A stretch of 64,000 nucleotides of DNA from the NCBI GenBank assembly GCA_902651635.1, contig CACRSC010000472.1:505487-569486 (forward strand), in the 5' to 3' direction. Positions 20,401-30,612 of this stretch are shown piece after piece. Position 1 is the first letter of the stretch. Each line of letters starts with the position of its first letter. The position numbers and the translations under genes are program-made. The notes beneath the pieces are model-generated. The model saw only the letters and a program-made list of their open reading frames with translations. It made no database searches and was not told where the DNA came from. Source of the stretch: Mastigamoeba balamuthi. Lineage: Eukaryota; Evosea; Mastigamoebida; Mastigamoebidae.

Positions 20401-23400
20401 TGCTGCTGGACAGGGGAGCGGATCCCAACGGGGACCCTGCGGGGATGGGCTTCAGTCCCCTGCGCATCGCCGTCTCCGGGGCCTGGCGAAGCAGCGACGA
20501 ACTCGTTGCACTTCTGCTCAAGCATGGAGCCACGTAAGGACAGCGCCCTCACTCGATGCACTGCGGACGCAATCGATTCACGGTTCTCAACAGGCCAACG
20601 GTTGCGGACTTAGAGGCAGCCCTCGAGTACGGTACGTGTGCGACAGTCGTGGCTCTGATCAACAAGGGCATGCACATAACTGGCGACAACACGCCTCTGG
20701 TGACCCGCATGGTGTTGTCCAACAACGCGGCGTCTGTCGCGGAGCTGCTTGAGAGCCACAACTGCTTCGACGTCGACAACCTCATCTGTCTCGCGCTCGA
20801 GAACGACCTGCCCGATGTGGTCGAGGCCCTGGCGGAGCGCAACCTTCTCTACCAGCGGGGGTCTGTTCTCTCGTTCTGGGAGGCTGCTGCCCGGGCGCCG
20901 AGCATGGAGCCCCTGAGGACACTGTTCGAGAGATGCACCATCCGACCGGGGCAGAAGGAGCTGACCAAGCTGCTCGTGGCTTCCTGCGAGACGCAGAGGT
21001 GCCCTTCGATAGTCCCCATGCTCACGGGCAACGCAGCCCTCGTGTCCAACACTACGTGGGACCGCAACTTTAAAATGCCGCTCGAGGCCATCTTCCCGTG
21101 GGTACCCGACCAGCGGCCCTCGTTCCGCCGTACTTTTGTCGACGGTATTCCTCCCACCATTCGCATCGCTTTCAGCATTTCTGACGTCTTCCGCTCAGCT
21201 CTGATGGATGCGGGCCCCTGGGTGCAGCCGTCTGCCCAGAGACCTCCAAGTCACACGTTCCCCGCCATCTACAGCGGGGACGCAGTGTCGCTGGCCTGCA
21301 TGCTGGAGAACAGCGCTATGGGCAACGAGCAGGAGCTGTCGCTGTGCATCACGGAGGCGGTGCGGGTCTACCCGTCGATGTGGCTGCGCGCCAGCCACAA
21401 GCACAAAGCCGAGTGGCTGTCGACCTGCTTCGAAGGCCGAGCCAACGAGATCGTTCGCCAGCTCCTCGGCCGCGTGCCCGGGTCCCTGTGGTCGACGTGT
21501 CAGGAGACTGTCACTCGCGCAGTCGTCCGTGGGTTCCTGCGCCTCGCGGACTACCTCCTTCAGCAGAACCTCGAAAAGTCGTCCACCCTGGCCAGCGTCG
21601 CTGGAGGGCAGCTGCTGGTCAAGCGTAAGTCCGAGGGGAAGGGCCAGGAGGTCGGCTGCTGCGACCTGCGTGCTCTGTTGCACAGGGCGAAGCTGCTCGC
21701 GAAGTATGGGGCCGAGCAGCTGGCCGAGATCACGTACTTCGCGCTGCACGACCTGCTCGAGGGCGACCAGGACTTTGTCACACGGGCAGACGAACTCGTC
21801 GACGCCTCGCTCCCCGTGAGCGACCCGCGGATGACGGAGGTGATGGCGGTGTGCTGCCAGAAGGGCCTTTGGGAACTGTTCTCCCGGCTCTCGTCCATGG
21901 GCGCAGCGCTGAGCCCCGACATTTTGCACAAGGCGTGCTCAGCCGGCGCCCCTGCCAGCGTTCTCCAACCCCTGCTGGGCTCTCCCATCGACGTTGACGC
22001 ACTGGACAAAAATGGACACGCTCCACTTCACTTGGGTGCGCACTCACATCGCGGCTGTGAGCACTGACGACTCCTCCACCCGGGTAGCCAAGACAGCGGA
22101 AGCCTGCGAGCTGCTTCTAAGCCGCGGAGCGAACCCCAACATCAAGGCAGGGGACCGCAGAGGTCGCACCCCGATAGCGCACAACTCCTGCCCAGACGTT
22201 GTCGCTGTCCTCCTGCTGATTGCGGGGCGGCAGCTGGAGAGCCCCACCTCCGATACGGACGCGTTCAGGTGGGCCTCACGCCTGTACTTCGAGGACAAGA
22301 CGTCGTCGGCGTTCCTCAGTGACCAACAGATCCAGAACGCTCTCCCTGGGTGTGGATTCCGCGGCACGCATGTCAGCGCCGCCGGGGGCAACTTCGAGGC
22401 ACTGCGGGCGCTCGCAAAGCAGGGCGCTAACCTGCTCGAGCGCGACGTCCTGGGCAACACGCCCCTTCATTGGGCCTGCCGCTCTGGCACAGAGGAGTGC
22501 GCACTGTACCTCCTGGCAGTGACGTGCCCCGACGACGTGGGAGTCGCAGCCAACTGGCGCGGCGAGACGCCGCTGAGCCTCGCGATCGAGAGCGGCAAGG
22601 CCTCGCTGGTTGTGCGCATGGTGGACCTCGGCGTCCGGATCCGCGATGTCTGCGCCATCGGGTTCCCTATGCGCCACGTGGCCGCGTGCGAGGCCGTGGG
22701 CCGCGCGTACGTAGACGGGCTCGCCCGCAAGTTCCGCGAGTCGCTCGAGCAGTTCGTCGATGTCGACTTTCCCGCGGACGACAAGTCACTGTGGCGCAGC
22801 TCTGATCAGCCCCCGAACGACATCAGGCATCCCACCGCGTGGAAGCGCATGGGGCAGCTCTCGACCGAGGCAGGAAGACAACCGGCACTATTCGCCGGCG
22901 AGTCGCCTCTGGTCGGGGAGGTCGACGTCGGCGGTGTCGACTCGTGCGGTCTGCTCAGCGCGATGACGGCGCTGGCGGCGGCGGACAAGCAGCTGCTCAA
23001 GTCCGTCATCATCGACGAAGACATCACGGGCTCAGGCGCCATCGCCGTGCGCTTGTACACGGGCAGCGGGCGCGTGACGCTCGTCGTCATCGACGACTTG
23101 GTGCCGTGCGCGGACCACACGAGGCGCGGCGAGAAGGCGGCGTCGATGCAGCCCGTCTTCGCCCACACGCGCGGCCGCGTCTCGTGGTATGCCAGCGCTC
23201 TGGAGAAGGCCTACGCGAAGATGCTGGGCTGCTACGAGGCCGTCGACAAGGTAGCCGAGGCCGACGCCCTTGCAGCGCTCACCGGGGGCACGACGTGGTC
23301 CGTGGACCTGGGCTCGCCCGAGATGCTGCGGGAGCGCATGCGTGGGAACATGTGGCCTGTGCTCTCTGGGCTGCACACGGACCCCACGAGGCACAACATC

Positions 23401-25029
23401 CTGACCTGCACGCCCTCGTCGAGCGCGAGCAGCGAGGATCTGAGCGGGCTGGTGCCCGGCCAGCAGTACGTGATTACCAAGTTCGCCGTTGTCTCGCGGC
23501 GCTTCCACATTGTGCAACTCTTCAACCCGCGCCCGGGCTTCGAGTGGCGAGGCGACTGGAGCGACACAAGTACTCGCTGGAACCCCGCGCTACGCAGGTC
23601 CGTCGGCCTGCGAGACGCCCCCAGGCCAGGCGAGGTGGGCGACGGGGTGTTCTGCATGGAGTTCGAGGGCAGCTCGGGCTTCCAGACGCTGTTCTCGCGG
23701 GTCAGCGTCATCAGCGTCCCGCGCGAGGCCCGCAGGACCCGCGCCATCTGGGCCAGCGTCCTGGGAGAGACCGAGCCCGAGCGCGTCGTCGGCGTCGTCA
23801 TGCCCGCCGCGGCCACGCTGACGATCGAGGTGCGCCAGCGCACAGACGAGGCCACGGGAGACGAGGTCGTCGTGCTCTCGGGGGTGCTGCCCACCGATGC
23901 CTTCGCACTCGAGGTGGAGAATGGCGCACCGAGGGCGCTGACGGTCCACGAGGCGACCGCAGGCGACATGCTGCTGCGCAGGATGCAGGTATATCGCAGG
24001 ATGAACCCCAGCCGAGAGCGCTGCATCAGCCTCGAGGTCGCCATGCCCCAGGATGTACTGGAGCACGCGCGCTCGACACTGTTCTTCGCAGTTCTGCGGC
24101 GCAGCTGCGCAAAGCCCAACGCCGCAGGCTTCCGGATCCTCAAGCCCGCCGACGTTACCATCCGTGTCGAGGAGTCCGACGCCCCCGCAGCGAGGCCGCA
24201 GCAGGTCGAGGCGCCGGCCGCCGAGGCAGAGGCAGAGACAGAGACAGAGGAGGCGGAGACGAGAGAGGAGACATTCCATGTGCTCCAAGCAAAGTTCGTG
24301 CGGCCGGCTGGAGCCCCGGGCGGCAGCGCGCAGCAGCAGGGACCCCTGACGGTGTACGGCAGCGTCGAGGCAGCGCCAGAGAAGGGCGGCAGCGCGCAGC
24401 TGGAGCTGGAGCTGAGCGAGGCGCGGACGCGCGAGCAGGGGCACGTAGAGGAGATTGCGGAGCTGCAGCGGCAGGTGTCTAACCAGACCGACGAGCTGGA
24501 GCGCAGGCGCCAGCTGCTGGAGCTGCGGGACAGTGAGATCGAGGAGCTCGTACGGCAGGTCAACCGGCTACAGGCCATGGTCCCGCAGCCATCACCGCGC
24601 AGGAACGCGCACACGGCGTTGCAGGCACTGCTGCCCGTCGACCGGCCCGCGTTCCCCCCGGACTCTCTTGCCATCATGGGGCGCGAGTTCGGATCCGAGC
24701 AGCCCGAGCCCGAGAACAAGGGGCCGCTGGACAGGTTCGCGTTCCTTTCGCCCGTTGTGCCCACCACGGCGGCCTCGGTGTCGCCACGCAAGGAGGTGCA
24801 GACACCAGGCTTCCCGACGCGGCCGGCGCTGCCCAAGCTGAGGGAGCGTAAGCTCTCGTCGCCAACGGTGCTGAGCAAGTCGCTGCCCCCGCCGCCGAGG
24901 CCCTGGAGCGCCAGCGACTGCCTGACCGTCTCGGGAAATTGTGTGTCGCGGCCCAAGTCCCCCGTGCTGCCGCTCCCGCTGACCCAGAGCGCCAGACAGA
25001 CGGGCCCAGCGCTGCCGATGATCAGGTGA
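17494..25029 (+). CDS. Ankyrin-repeat protein with calpain-like domain lacking the catalytic His
   Basis: Six exons: 17494-17674, 17734-19188, 19239-19573, 19629-20533, 20594-22035 and 22088-25029, giving 7,260 nt and 2,419 residues. After a Ser/Pro-rich start, ankyrin-type repeats fill about residues 130-1680, many degenerate; clear ones are NVSVAEMLLDRGADPNGD, TAEACELLLSRGANPNI and GNTPLHWACRSG. From about residue 1710 a calpain CysPc-like domain begins: VGGVDSCGLLSAMTALA with Cys1726, GLVPGQQYVITKF, then LFNPRPGFEWRGDWSD with Asn1919. The calpain His normally in G-H-A-Y is Gln1898 here, so proteolysis is unlikely. A C2L-like beta region, a Glu-rich linker, a coiled coil (about 2225-2285) and a disordered Pro/Ser tail follow. 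A scaffold or pseudoprotease role is inferred. The third intron (19574-19628) appears to be GC-AG. A possible extra in-frame intron near 20137-20196 is undecided. Confidence 0.8.
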
Positions 25030-25483
25030 GATTTGGGAACTTGCCCCACCAGTGTCTCGCGAATGGACCGGGTTGTATCGGACACTTAGCCACACCACAG
25101 CAACAGTCAGAAAAACAACGTTGTTATTGTTCATCCACGGGCAGCGCCAGCGCCCTGATACAACCCCGATACGACGGAGGCGAAACCTGCTGAGCCCAGG
25201 GGCGTCGGCCGTTCCCGAGCCCTCGGAGACGAACCACTCGAGGTCATTGCGGAGCTTCTCCATGAACTTCCCCACACAAGGGAGCGGCTTGCCGCCTCAC
25301 GGTTTAACCAGGCGCAAGGCCCGCCGCTTGCCCTGCTCTGGCGATCTGGACACTCGGATTCGGCACAACTGGGTGATGGAGACACTGCTGTTGCGGCTTC
25401 GGAAGCTGAGCTTTCACGGTGCCACAGGGAGGCTGTAGCCTTTATTTTGGTGTTCGGTTTGGGGGCTGGGCTGTAAAGTGCTT
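25030..25483. other. Intergenic between convergent stops, 454 bp
   Basis: Holds the 3' ends of the ankyrin-calpain gene (plus) and the GPI-type gene (minus). The first 45 bp after the calpain stop (tgccccaccagtgtctcgcg) recur in altered form near 30015, at the end of the decayed second copy. No gene seen. Confidence 0.5.
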
Positions 25484-25963
25484 TCAGAGGGCGAGGAGGG
25501 CCGCGCCGAGCACGAGGAGACCAGTCGCGGCGATGGCCGAGGCGCTTGAGTCGCAGCTGGTGCCAGAGCAAGGCACGAGCGTCGTCGTGCACGACAGGGA
25601 CGTATCCTCCGGCGCAACGCAGCTCAGGCTGACTCTGTTGCCGTCGAGCACGTTGCCCGAGCACACCGCGAGGGAGCTCTTGACCGTCAGGCTCGTGCCG
25701 GAGACCGTGCCCTTGAGCGGGAGGTAGCTCGAGTGCGTGGGCGCGATCGTCAGGTCCGCGTCCACCTGTACGGCCGTGTACGAGGTGTCGAACACATCCT
25801 TTGCGTCGATGTTGTTACAGTGAGGGTTGGTGACCTTGTAGCTCCCGCTCAGGTTAGCACTGGCTGCGGGTACATGCGTCAGCTGCGAGCAGGTGAAAGG
25901 GCGGTCCGAACCGGCAACAACGAGGCAGCACAGGGCGAGGGTGGCAGACGTGATGGCCTTCAT
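25484..25963 (-). CDS. Small secreted, probably GPI-anchored surface protein
   Basis: Single exon, 159 residues. A signal peptide (MKAITSATLALCCLVVAGS) precedes a Cys-containing beta-rich domain with repeated short strands (LPLKGTVSGTSLTVKSSL). The C-terminus has a small-residue patch (GTSCDSSASA) followed by a hydrophobic tail ending VLGAALLAL with no cytosolic residues, the pattern of a GPI attachment signal. A lipocalin-like or extracellular lectin-like fold is conceivable but not shown. An in-frame ATG at 26005 would spoil the signal peptide, so 25963 is preferred. Confidence 0.7.
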   Translation of the reverse strand: MKAITSATLALCCLVVAGSDRPFTCSQLTHVPAASANLSGSYKVTNPHCNNIDAKDVFDTSYTAVQVDADLTIAPTHSSYLPLKGTVSGTSLTVKSSLAVCSGNVLDGNRVSLSCVAPEDTSLSCTTTLVPCSGTSCDSSASAIAATGLLVLGAALLAL

Positions 25964-26675
25964 GGTTGGTGGAGATTTGGGTTGGGCGGAAGGTATGTTT
26001 AACAAGAGAGGGGTTTTTCTTAAATGTGAGTTGAGACCTGCGAGGCGCTTTTAAAGGAGCCAAATGCGTTCTCGGAACCCGAAAACCTTCGACACGGGCG
26101 GACCCATCGGGCGTGGATCGTTTCCGGAACCGCTCCGTGCAGTTCCGCAACTGCACCAGAAATCGACGTCGCTGGGTCTGCCTTTGAGCTACGCGCACGT
26201 ATGTGTTACTGGCGATGTTCTGAGCCGTACATCGACCGCTACGGAGGCTCGCGCGGATCCGGCACGAGAGGGCGCCTGCAGCACCGCGGCATCCGGCGCA
26301 GTCGGAGGTCATCAGGTTTTCCCAGCACAGAATGAACCGCGGGGCCACGCACTCAGGAGCCTCCTCGCACGTAGACGAGAGCTCCTCGTCGCGCCCAGCA
26401 AGTCCGTAGTGACTATGCTCAACACTACCACCACGTGCCGCCAGCGACCTCTTAGTGCTGTGCCGGAAGCGTTGCGCAGCCATGCGCGCCCTTCGCCGAG
26501 CAGCGGCGTTTCCTCCGCCGCAGGCTCTGCGCCCTCGACAGGCTGCACTGAGCGGCGGAAAACAGCTCGTCTTGGCTTGTGCCATCGAAGCCGACTGTTT
26601 GGTTGGCTATCGCTGCCGTGGGTGGCTTCGTGGCTCTACTTAGTAGACCGGTAATGACGATACAGGCTGTATTGT
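25964..26675. other. Intergenic, 712 bp
   Basis: Upstream of the GPI-type gene and downstream of the GT25 gene. A 197-codon plus-strand frame (26064-26654) shows no family resemblance and lacks compositional support as protein. A TTTAAAAG box at 26048-26055 (minus) is the only regulatory candidate. Confidence 0.4.
26048..26055 (-). promoter_or_regulatory. TATA-like box of the GPI-type gene
   Basis: TTTAAAAG on the minus strand, about 85 bp upstream of the ATG at 25963, a spacing like that of the boxes before the heliorhodopsin and first GH5-like genes. Confidence 0.4.
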
Positions 26676-29000
26676 TTACGGTTTGATGTTTGTCGCGTTC
26701 TCTGAGCACAATTGTGGTGAACCAGCTGCAAACAAGAGTGCCTCGACAGCAGCAGTACTAGAGTGGGATTGCACGGCCCATGCCTGCAGCTTCTTGGCAG
26801 TAAGCGGAAGCGCCTCTGCGTCCTCAAGCAACTTGCTGATGGCGCGTGCGCTTTGTACGTAAGGAAGCCGAACGATTACATCCGGTACAGCGGGTGCAGG
26901 TTGCCTGTCGTCCTGAAGCACAGCGACAAGTGCCCCAGAGACAGCGGCCTCTGACATGGCGCCGACAGAGTCCTCGCTTGCGAGGTACGCGCTGTCGATT
27001 GCCACAATCGACGCGATACGGAAGGCGCGGGCGCGGCTCTGTCGCCGACTGTCGCTGAGCAGTGGCGACTCGGAGGGCTCGTCTGCCAGAATGATCCTCC
27101 GCGTGCCCGGAACATCAGCCCATGCAGCGTCCTTGCTCAGCGGCTTTGAGGAAAGCGCGTTAGAGACACCGGACGAGGGGGTCCTCACGAGCGTACAGAC
27201 TGCGATGTCGTGACCACGACGAGTGATACGCCACGCTTGCGGGAGACTGGCTCGAAGAACTCGTCGCTGAAGACGACTGGCGATGGAAGGCGCAGTACGG
27301 GATGCGATCGCACGCCTGGCGTGCACGAGAGCTGCGGGCCTGTCACTGCCGCGGCGTCTGGTAACACGAGGACGGCGCACGCATCAGACGCGTTGTCGGA
27401 GACGATCACCGCAGACGGCGGCAGATCGCCAAGGGCAGCGCTGTCCACGGCCTCTCTGCGCACGAATATGACGCCGTAGTCGGACAGGGAGCCACCACCG
27501 AGCCTGCGCAGGTTGTCCGCGAGCGATGCCGAGGCGTTGTAGTCCGAGGACGACACGTGCACGATGGCTCTGCCCGCGACAAGCGCGCTGCGGTACGTCG
27601 CGCGCCACAGCGCGGAGAAGGCGCGGTCGGACGGCCTCTGGTCCCTCGGGCGGTCCGTAACGAAGAGCACGCGCGGCGCAGCGGCGTCCCCGCGCCCCCC
27701 GAGGCGGCATCGCGGCAGCACGTCGCGCTCGCCGACGCGGGAGCCGCGGTCGGGGCAGTTCCACGCGTTGCCGGCGATCTCGACGCCGATGCTCAGCGAT
27801 TTGTAGTGCACAAAGGCGCTGTGCAGGTCGCTGAACCCGGGCGCCTGCCCCGCGACGAGCGGCCACGTCGCGTACGCCTGCCCCGCTTTCTTGGAATCGC
27901 ATTGGGGGGCGGGGGCTGTCAGTCCCTCAGAGGGAAGCGGAGCCCCCTCGCCACACGGGATGAAACAAACCCCCCCCGGGAGTGTGCACCTGGGGATCCC
28001 CCCAGGGTTTCCCCGCCTCTCCGGCTGAGCAAATGTGGGTGTTCCCCGGCCCGGGTGCCTCAAAGGGTAGGACCGTAATCCCAGAGTTCCCCGGAGTGTC
28101 CCCTGGGAGCAACTCCAGGGTTCCCCCAAAGGTGCGGTGCCCTCAAAGAGTTTGTCCGTATCCCACACCCCCGACTGGGGCACCCTGGGAGCAACTCTGG
28201 GGAGTGCACCCCAGGACGTGCTTCGCCCCCTGGCAGCGCCGCACCGCGAAGCGCGAGAAGAAGACGTCGATCTCGCGCCCGAAGGCCTCGGCGCCCTCGG
28301 CGATCTCGCGCAGGGCGTCGGCGCTCGCGAGGTACGCGTGCGTCGCTGTCGCGTCGGCGACGCGCATGAGGGCCGGGGCGACGGGCACCGGGCAGCGCTG
28401 GTTGTTGGCGCCGAGCATCAGCAGCCGCCATCCCCCCGGCATCCCCGCGACCGCGCGCGCCGCGTAGGCCGCCGCGTCCGCGTGCAGCACCGCGTCGTCC
28501 TCGAGCACCAGCACGCGCGCGTAGCCGCGGGCCAGCGCCAGGCGCGCGACGGCCGCGTGGCTCCGGACGCAGCCCGCGGCGGCCGCGGCGTAGCGCGCGC
28601 CGTGGGCGGCCGCCAGCGCGGCGAAGCGCGGGTCGCGCGGGTCGCCCTCGAGGGCCGCGAAGCGCTCGGCGTTGGCGGCGCCGGCGGCGTCGAGGCGCGC
28701 GCGGGCGGCGGACCAGCGGTCGGCGCGCCGCGCGAGGTTGATGACGAAGGCGCGGTCGTACAGCGCGTCGAGATGCGGCGCCGCGCAGGCCGCGCGCTCC
28801 GCGAGGCCGGCGAGCGGCCGCCACGGCACGGGGCGCTCGGCGGCAGGCGCGGGCGGGGCGGGGGGTGGCCCCGGCTTGGGCGGTGCTGGGAGGGGCGGCG
28901 CGGTGGGGCGCTGGCGGCTGGCGGGCACGAGGAGTGCGAGTTGGGAGAGGGCGGCCGCAGCCACGAGGCTGCCGAGCGCCACGAGGACCACGCGCCGCAT
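26676..29000 (-). CDS. GT25-family glycosyltransferase fused to a second domain
   Basis: Three exons, 28245-29000, 27197-27889 and 26676-27143, giving 638 residues. A signal-anchor helix (VVLVALGSLVAAAALSQLALLV) and Pro-rich stem suggest a type II Golgi protein. Residues about 75-280 match GT25: DRAFVINLARRADRW, RFAALEG, GCVRSHAAV and VLVLEDDAV, then AYATWPLVAGQAPGFSD after the intron. GT25 enzymes transfer Gal or Glc, for example to hydroxylysine or LPS. The remaining 340 residues form a distinct domain (VLFVTDRPRDQRP, YGVIFVRREAV, IILADEPSESP, YLASEDSVGAMSEAAVSG). The last stretch, ending in a Leu/Trp-rich helix, is reminiscent of the acceptor-proximal end of GT-B enzymes such as GT10, but this is weak. 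Intron 1 (355 bp) holds internal repeats. The join at 27143-27197 is inferred from frame. Confidence 0.7.
27925..28220 (-). repeat. Imperfect tandem repeats inside the GT25 gene intron
   Basis: On the minus strand, two units of roughly 80 bp each begin with GAGTTGCTCCCAGGG and contain CTTTGAGG followed by CACC; a third, more diverged unit follows. They fill most of the 355-bp intron, which is much longer than its neighbours. Confidence 0.6.
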
Positions 29001-29274
29001 CGCCCGACAGAGAGGCGCCCAGTGTGTTCCCCCCACACAAAATAATCAGAAAGAGTCACAACACCGAAAAAACAGCCACGGCTGGAAGTGAATGAGGCCA
29101 CCAGTGAGTACGAACACGTGGGGGGTTGCCCAATGCGTGCAGAGAATGAACGCAGCGGAGAAGGCTGATATGATGTCGAGTTCGTGTCTGTTCACGACCT
29201 CCCAGACACGCACCATGGGGGAGTATTCGGGCCAAGTTCTGCCCAGGGTCTGCAGATCAAGACGCACAAGGACT
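29001..29274. other. Upstream region of the GT25 gene
   Basis: Contains a minus-strand frame (29046-29315) with a hydrophobic end (LIHFQPWLFF) that is not recognised and is too short to support. Otherwise no feature seen. Confidence 0.35.
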
Positions 29275-29530
29275 TCAGCGGGAGCGGCGGCACGGGGACT
29301 TGGGCCACGACACACAGCTTTCCGAGACGGTCAGGCAGTCGCTGGCGCTCAGGGCCTCGGCGGCGGGGGCAGCGACTTGCTGAGCACCGTTGGCGATGAG
29401 AGCTTGCGCTCCCTCAGCTTGGGCAGCGCCGGCCTCGTCGGGAAGCCTGGTGTCTGCACCTCCTTGCGTGGCGACACCGAGGCCGCCGTGGTGGGCACAA
29501 CGGGCGACAGGAACGCGAACCTGTCTCGGG
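29275..29530 (-). pseudogene. Inverted fragment of a calpain-like gene 3' end
   Basis: The reverse complement matches the 3' coding end of the ankyrin-calpain gene, about 24730-24985, at high identity. Shared translated phrases include SASDCLTVS and WPKSP (RPKSP in the intact gene). It lacks a start, upstream exons and a matching tail, so it is a dispersed duplicate fragment. Confidence 0.8.
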
Positions 29531-29619
29531 CATGGGCAGCTCTGGTTCACTGATAGCTGATAACCAGCCCGCACAGCACCTCCCTGTTCGCGCTCTGCGG
29601 TAATGGTGCTCTGGTGGTG

Positions 29620-30060
29620 CTTTAACATCTACAGCTTTTCAACCCGCACCTGGACTTACAGCGTGCTCTCCAGTTGCTCCAGTCCCTCCACACAGCTCTA
29701 ACTCTGCGCTGCGGAAGTACTTCTGTCTCCCGCCTCATCTTGCCTTAAGCGTCTGCTGTGCACTGCATGGAGTTCGGGGCAGCTGAGAGGAAGCTCTCGG
29801 TCAAGCACCCTGCGCAAGGACCACAGGGGCGCCGTCTAGGCCAGCATCCCGGGCGAGATCGAGGTTCGTCGTGGGCGTCGTCTTTGCCGCCACGGTGAAT
29901 CCCACGATCGAGGTGTGCCAGACCGGTGAGGTCGTTGTTCTCGCGGGGTGCGGCCCGCCGACACTCACTGACGGGAAGGAGAAGTCTCCGACGATCAGGA
30001 GAACTCAAAGAACCTGCCCCACCAGTTCGCTCGCGCACAGGTTGTGTTACGTATGAACAG
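29620..30060 (+). pseudogene. Decayed fragments of a second calpain-like gene
   Basis: Direct-orientation remnants in gene order. Near 29633-29665, ttcaacccgcacctgg echoes the calpain Asn motif (LFNPRPG). At 29840-29965, ggccagcatcccggg and acgatcgaggtgtgccag echo the C2L-like region (ASVLGE, TIEVRQ). At 30010-30045, tgccccaccagttcgctcgcg echoes the sequence just after the calpain stop. Large gaps separate them and no open frame persists. Confidence 0.7.
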
Positions 30061-30612
30061 CACTCCGTTGTGATTCAAACTGAGCGATTACACACGCCTT
30101 TGTGCTGGCTCACCTTTCTCTTATCTGAGCGAGAAACGCCCCCAATCCAGCACTCCAGCCTCACACCCTGGTGCGGCGCCCTTTTCCGCCCCGCTGTGCT
30201 TCCTCGTTCTCATAAAAGGGTTAGTCGGCGGACTTTTGGACGTCGTATCTTCAACGAGTATCGGTGCAGTGCAGTGATGGATTTCCCCTTCCTTCACAAA
30301 TTGACCAAACGGGGTAGGGCAATTGTGAAATCCAAACTGTGAGGCGGGGAGATGTGCCGGATCACCCTCTCTCGCACGCATGGCGAAACCGGACCAGGTG
30401 TGAGTGTCAACTTCCCGGCGTTTCCGCCGAGGCGGCCATCGGGGGCGGCGCTTTTTCGGAGACCTGTCGTAAGAGGCATAGTGAAAAAGCAGCAGATCTG
30501 GCAGCAACCGTTGCGAGCAGCAGTGTAACAAGACTGCATGTCCGATCGTATTTAAGCGCCCTCGGTGCTCATTCCCTTGTCAGAATCATAAATAGAGTGC
30601 ACACAAACAAGC
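30061..30612. other. Upstream region of the first GH5-like gene
   Basis: 552 bp with lower GC than its flanks. A cataaaaggg box at 30211 precedes a 21-codon frame (30276) that is too short to support. A second box at 30549 fits the GH5-like gene. Confidence 0.4.
30549..30556 (+). promoter_or_regulatory. TATA-like box of the first GH5-like gene
   Basis: TATTTAAG, 57 bp upstream of the ATG at 30613, in an otherwise GC-rich setting. Confidence 0.5.

Noticed and set aside
22839-24482. 547-codon plus-strand frame overlapping the calpain-like exon
   Set aside because: Shifted-frame shadow, extremely Arg-rich; the true frame has the calpain motifs.
17494-25029. Active calpain protease
   Set aside because: The position of the catalytic His holds Gln, so activity is not claimed.
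23232-25085. 617-codon open frame on the minus strand
   Set aside because: Antisense to the calpain-like exon; Ser/Arg-rich without recognisable domains.
26064-26654. 197-codon plus-strand frame between the GPI-type and GT25 genes
   Set aside because: No family resemblance, Ser/Arg-rich composition, and no promoter or splice context.
28143-29000. GT25 gene ending inside 28.1 kb as a stand-alone protein
   Set aside because: The GT25 end (AYATWPLVAGQ, GFSD) lies beyond the intron at 27.8 kb, in frame with the following domain.
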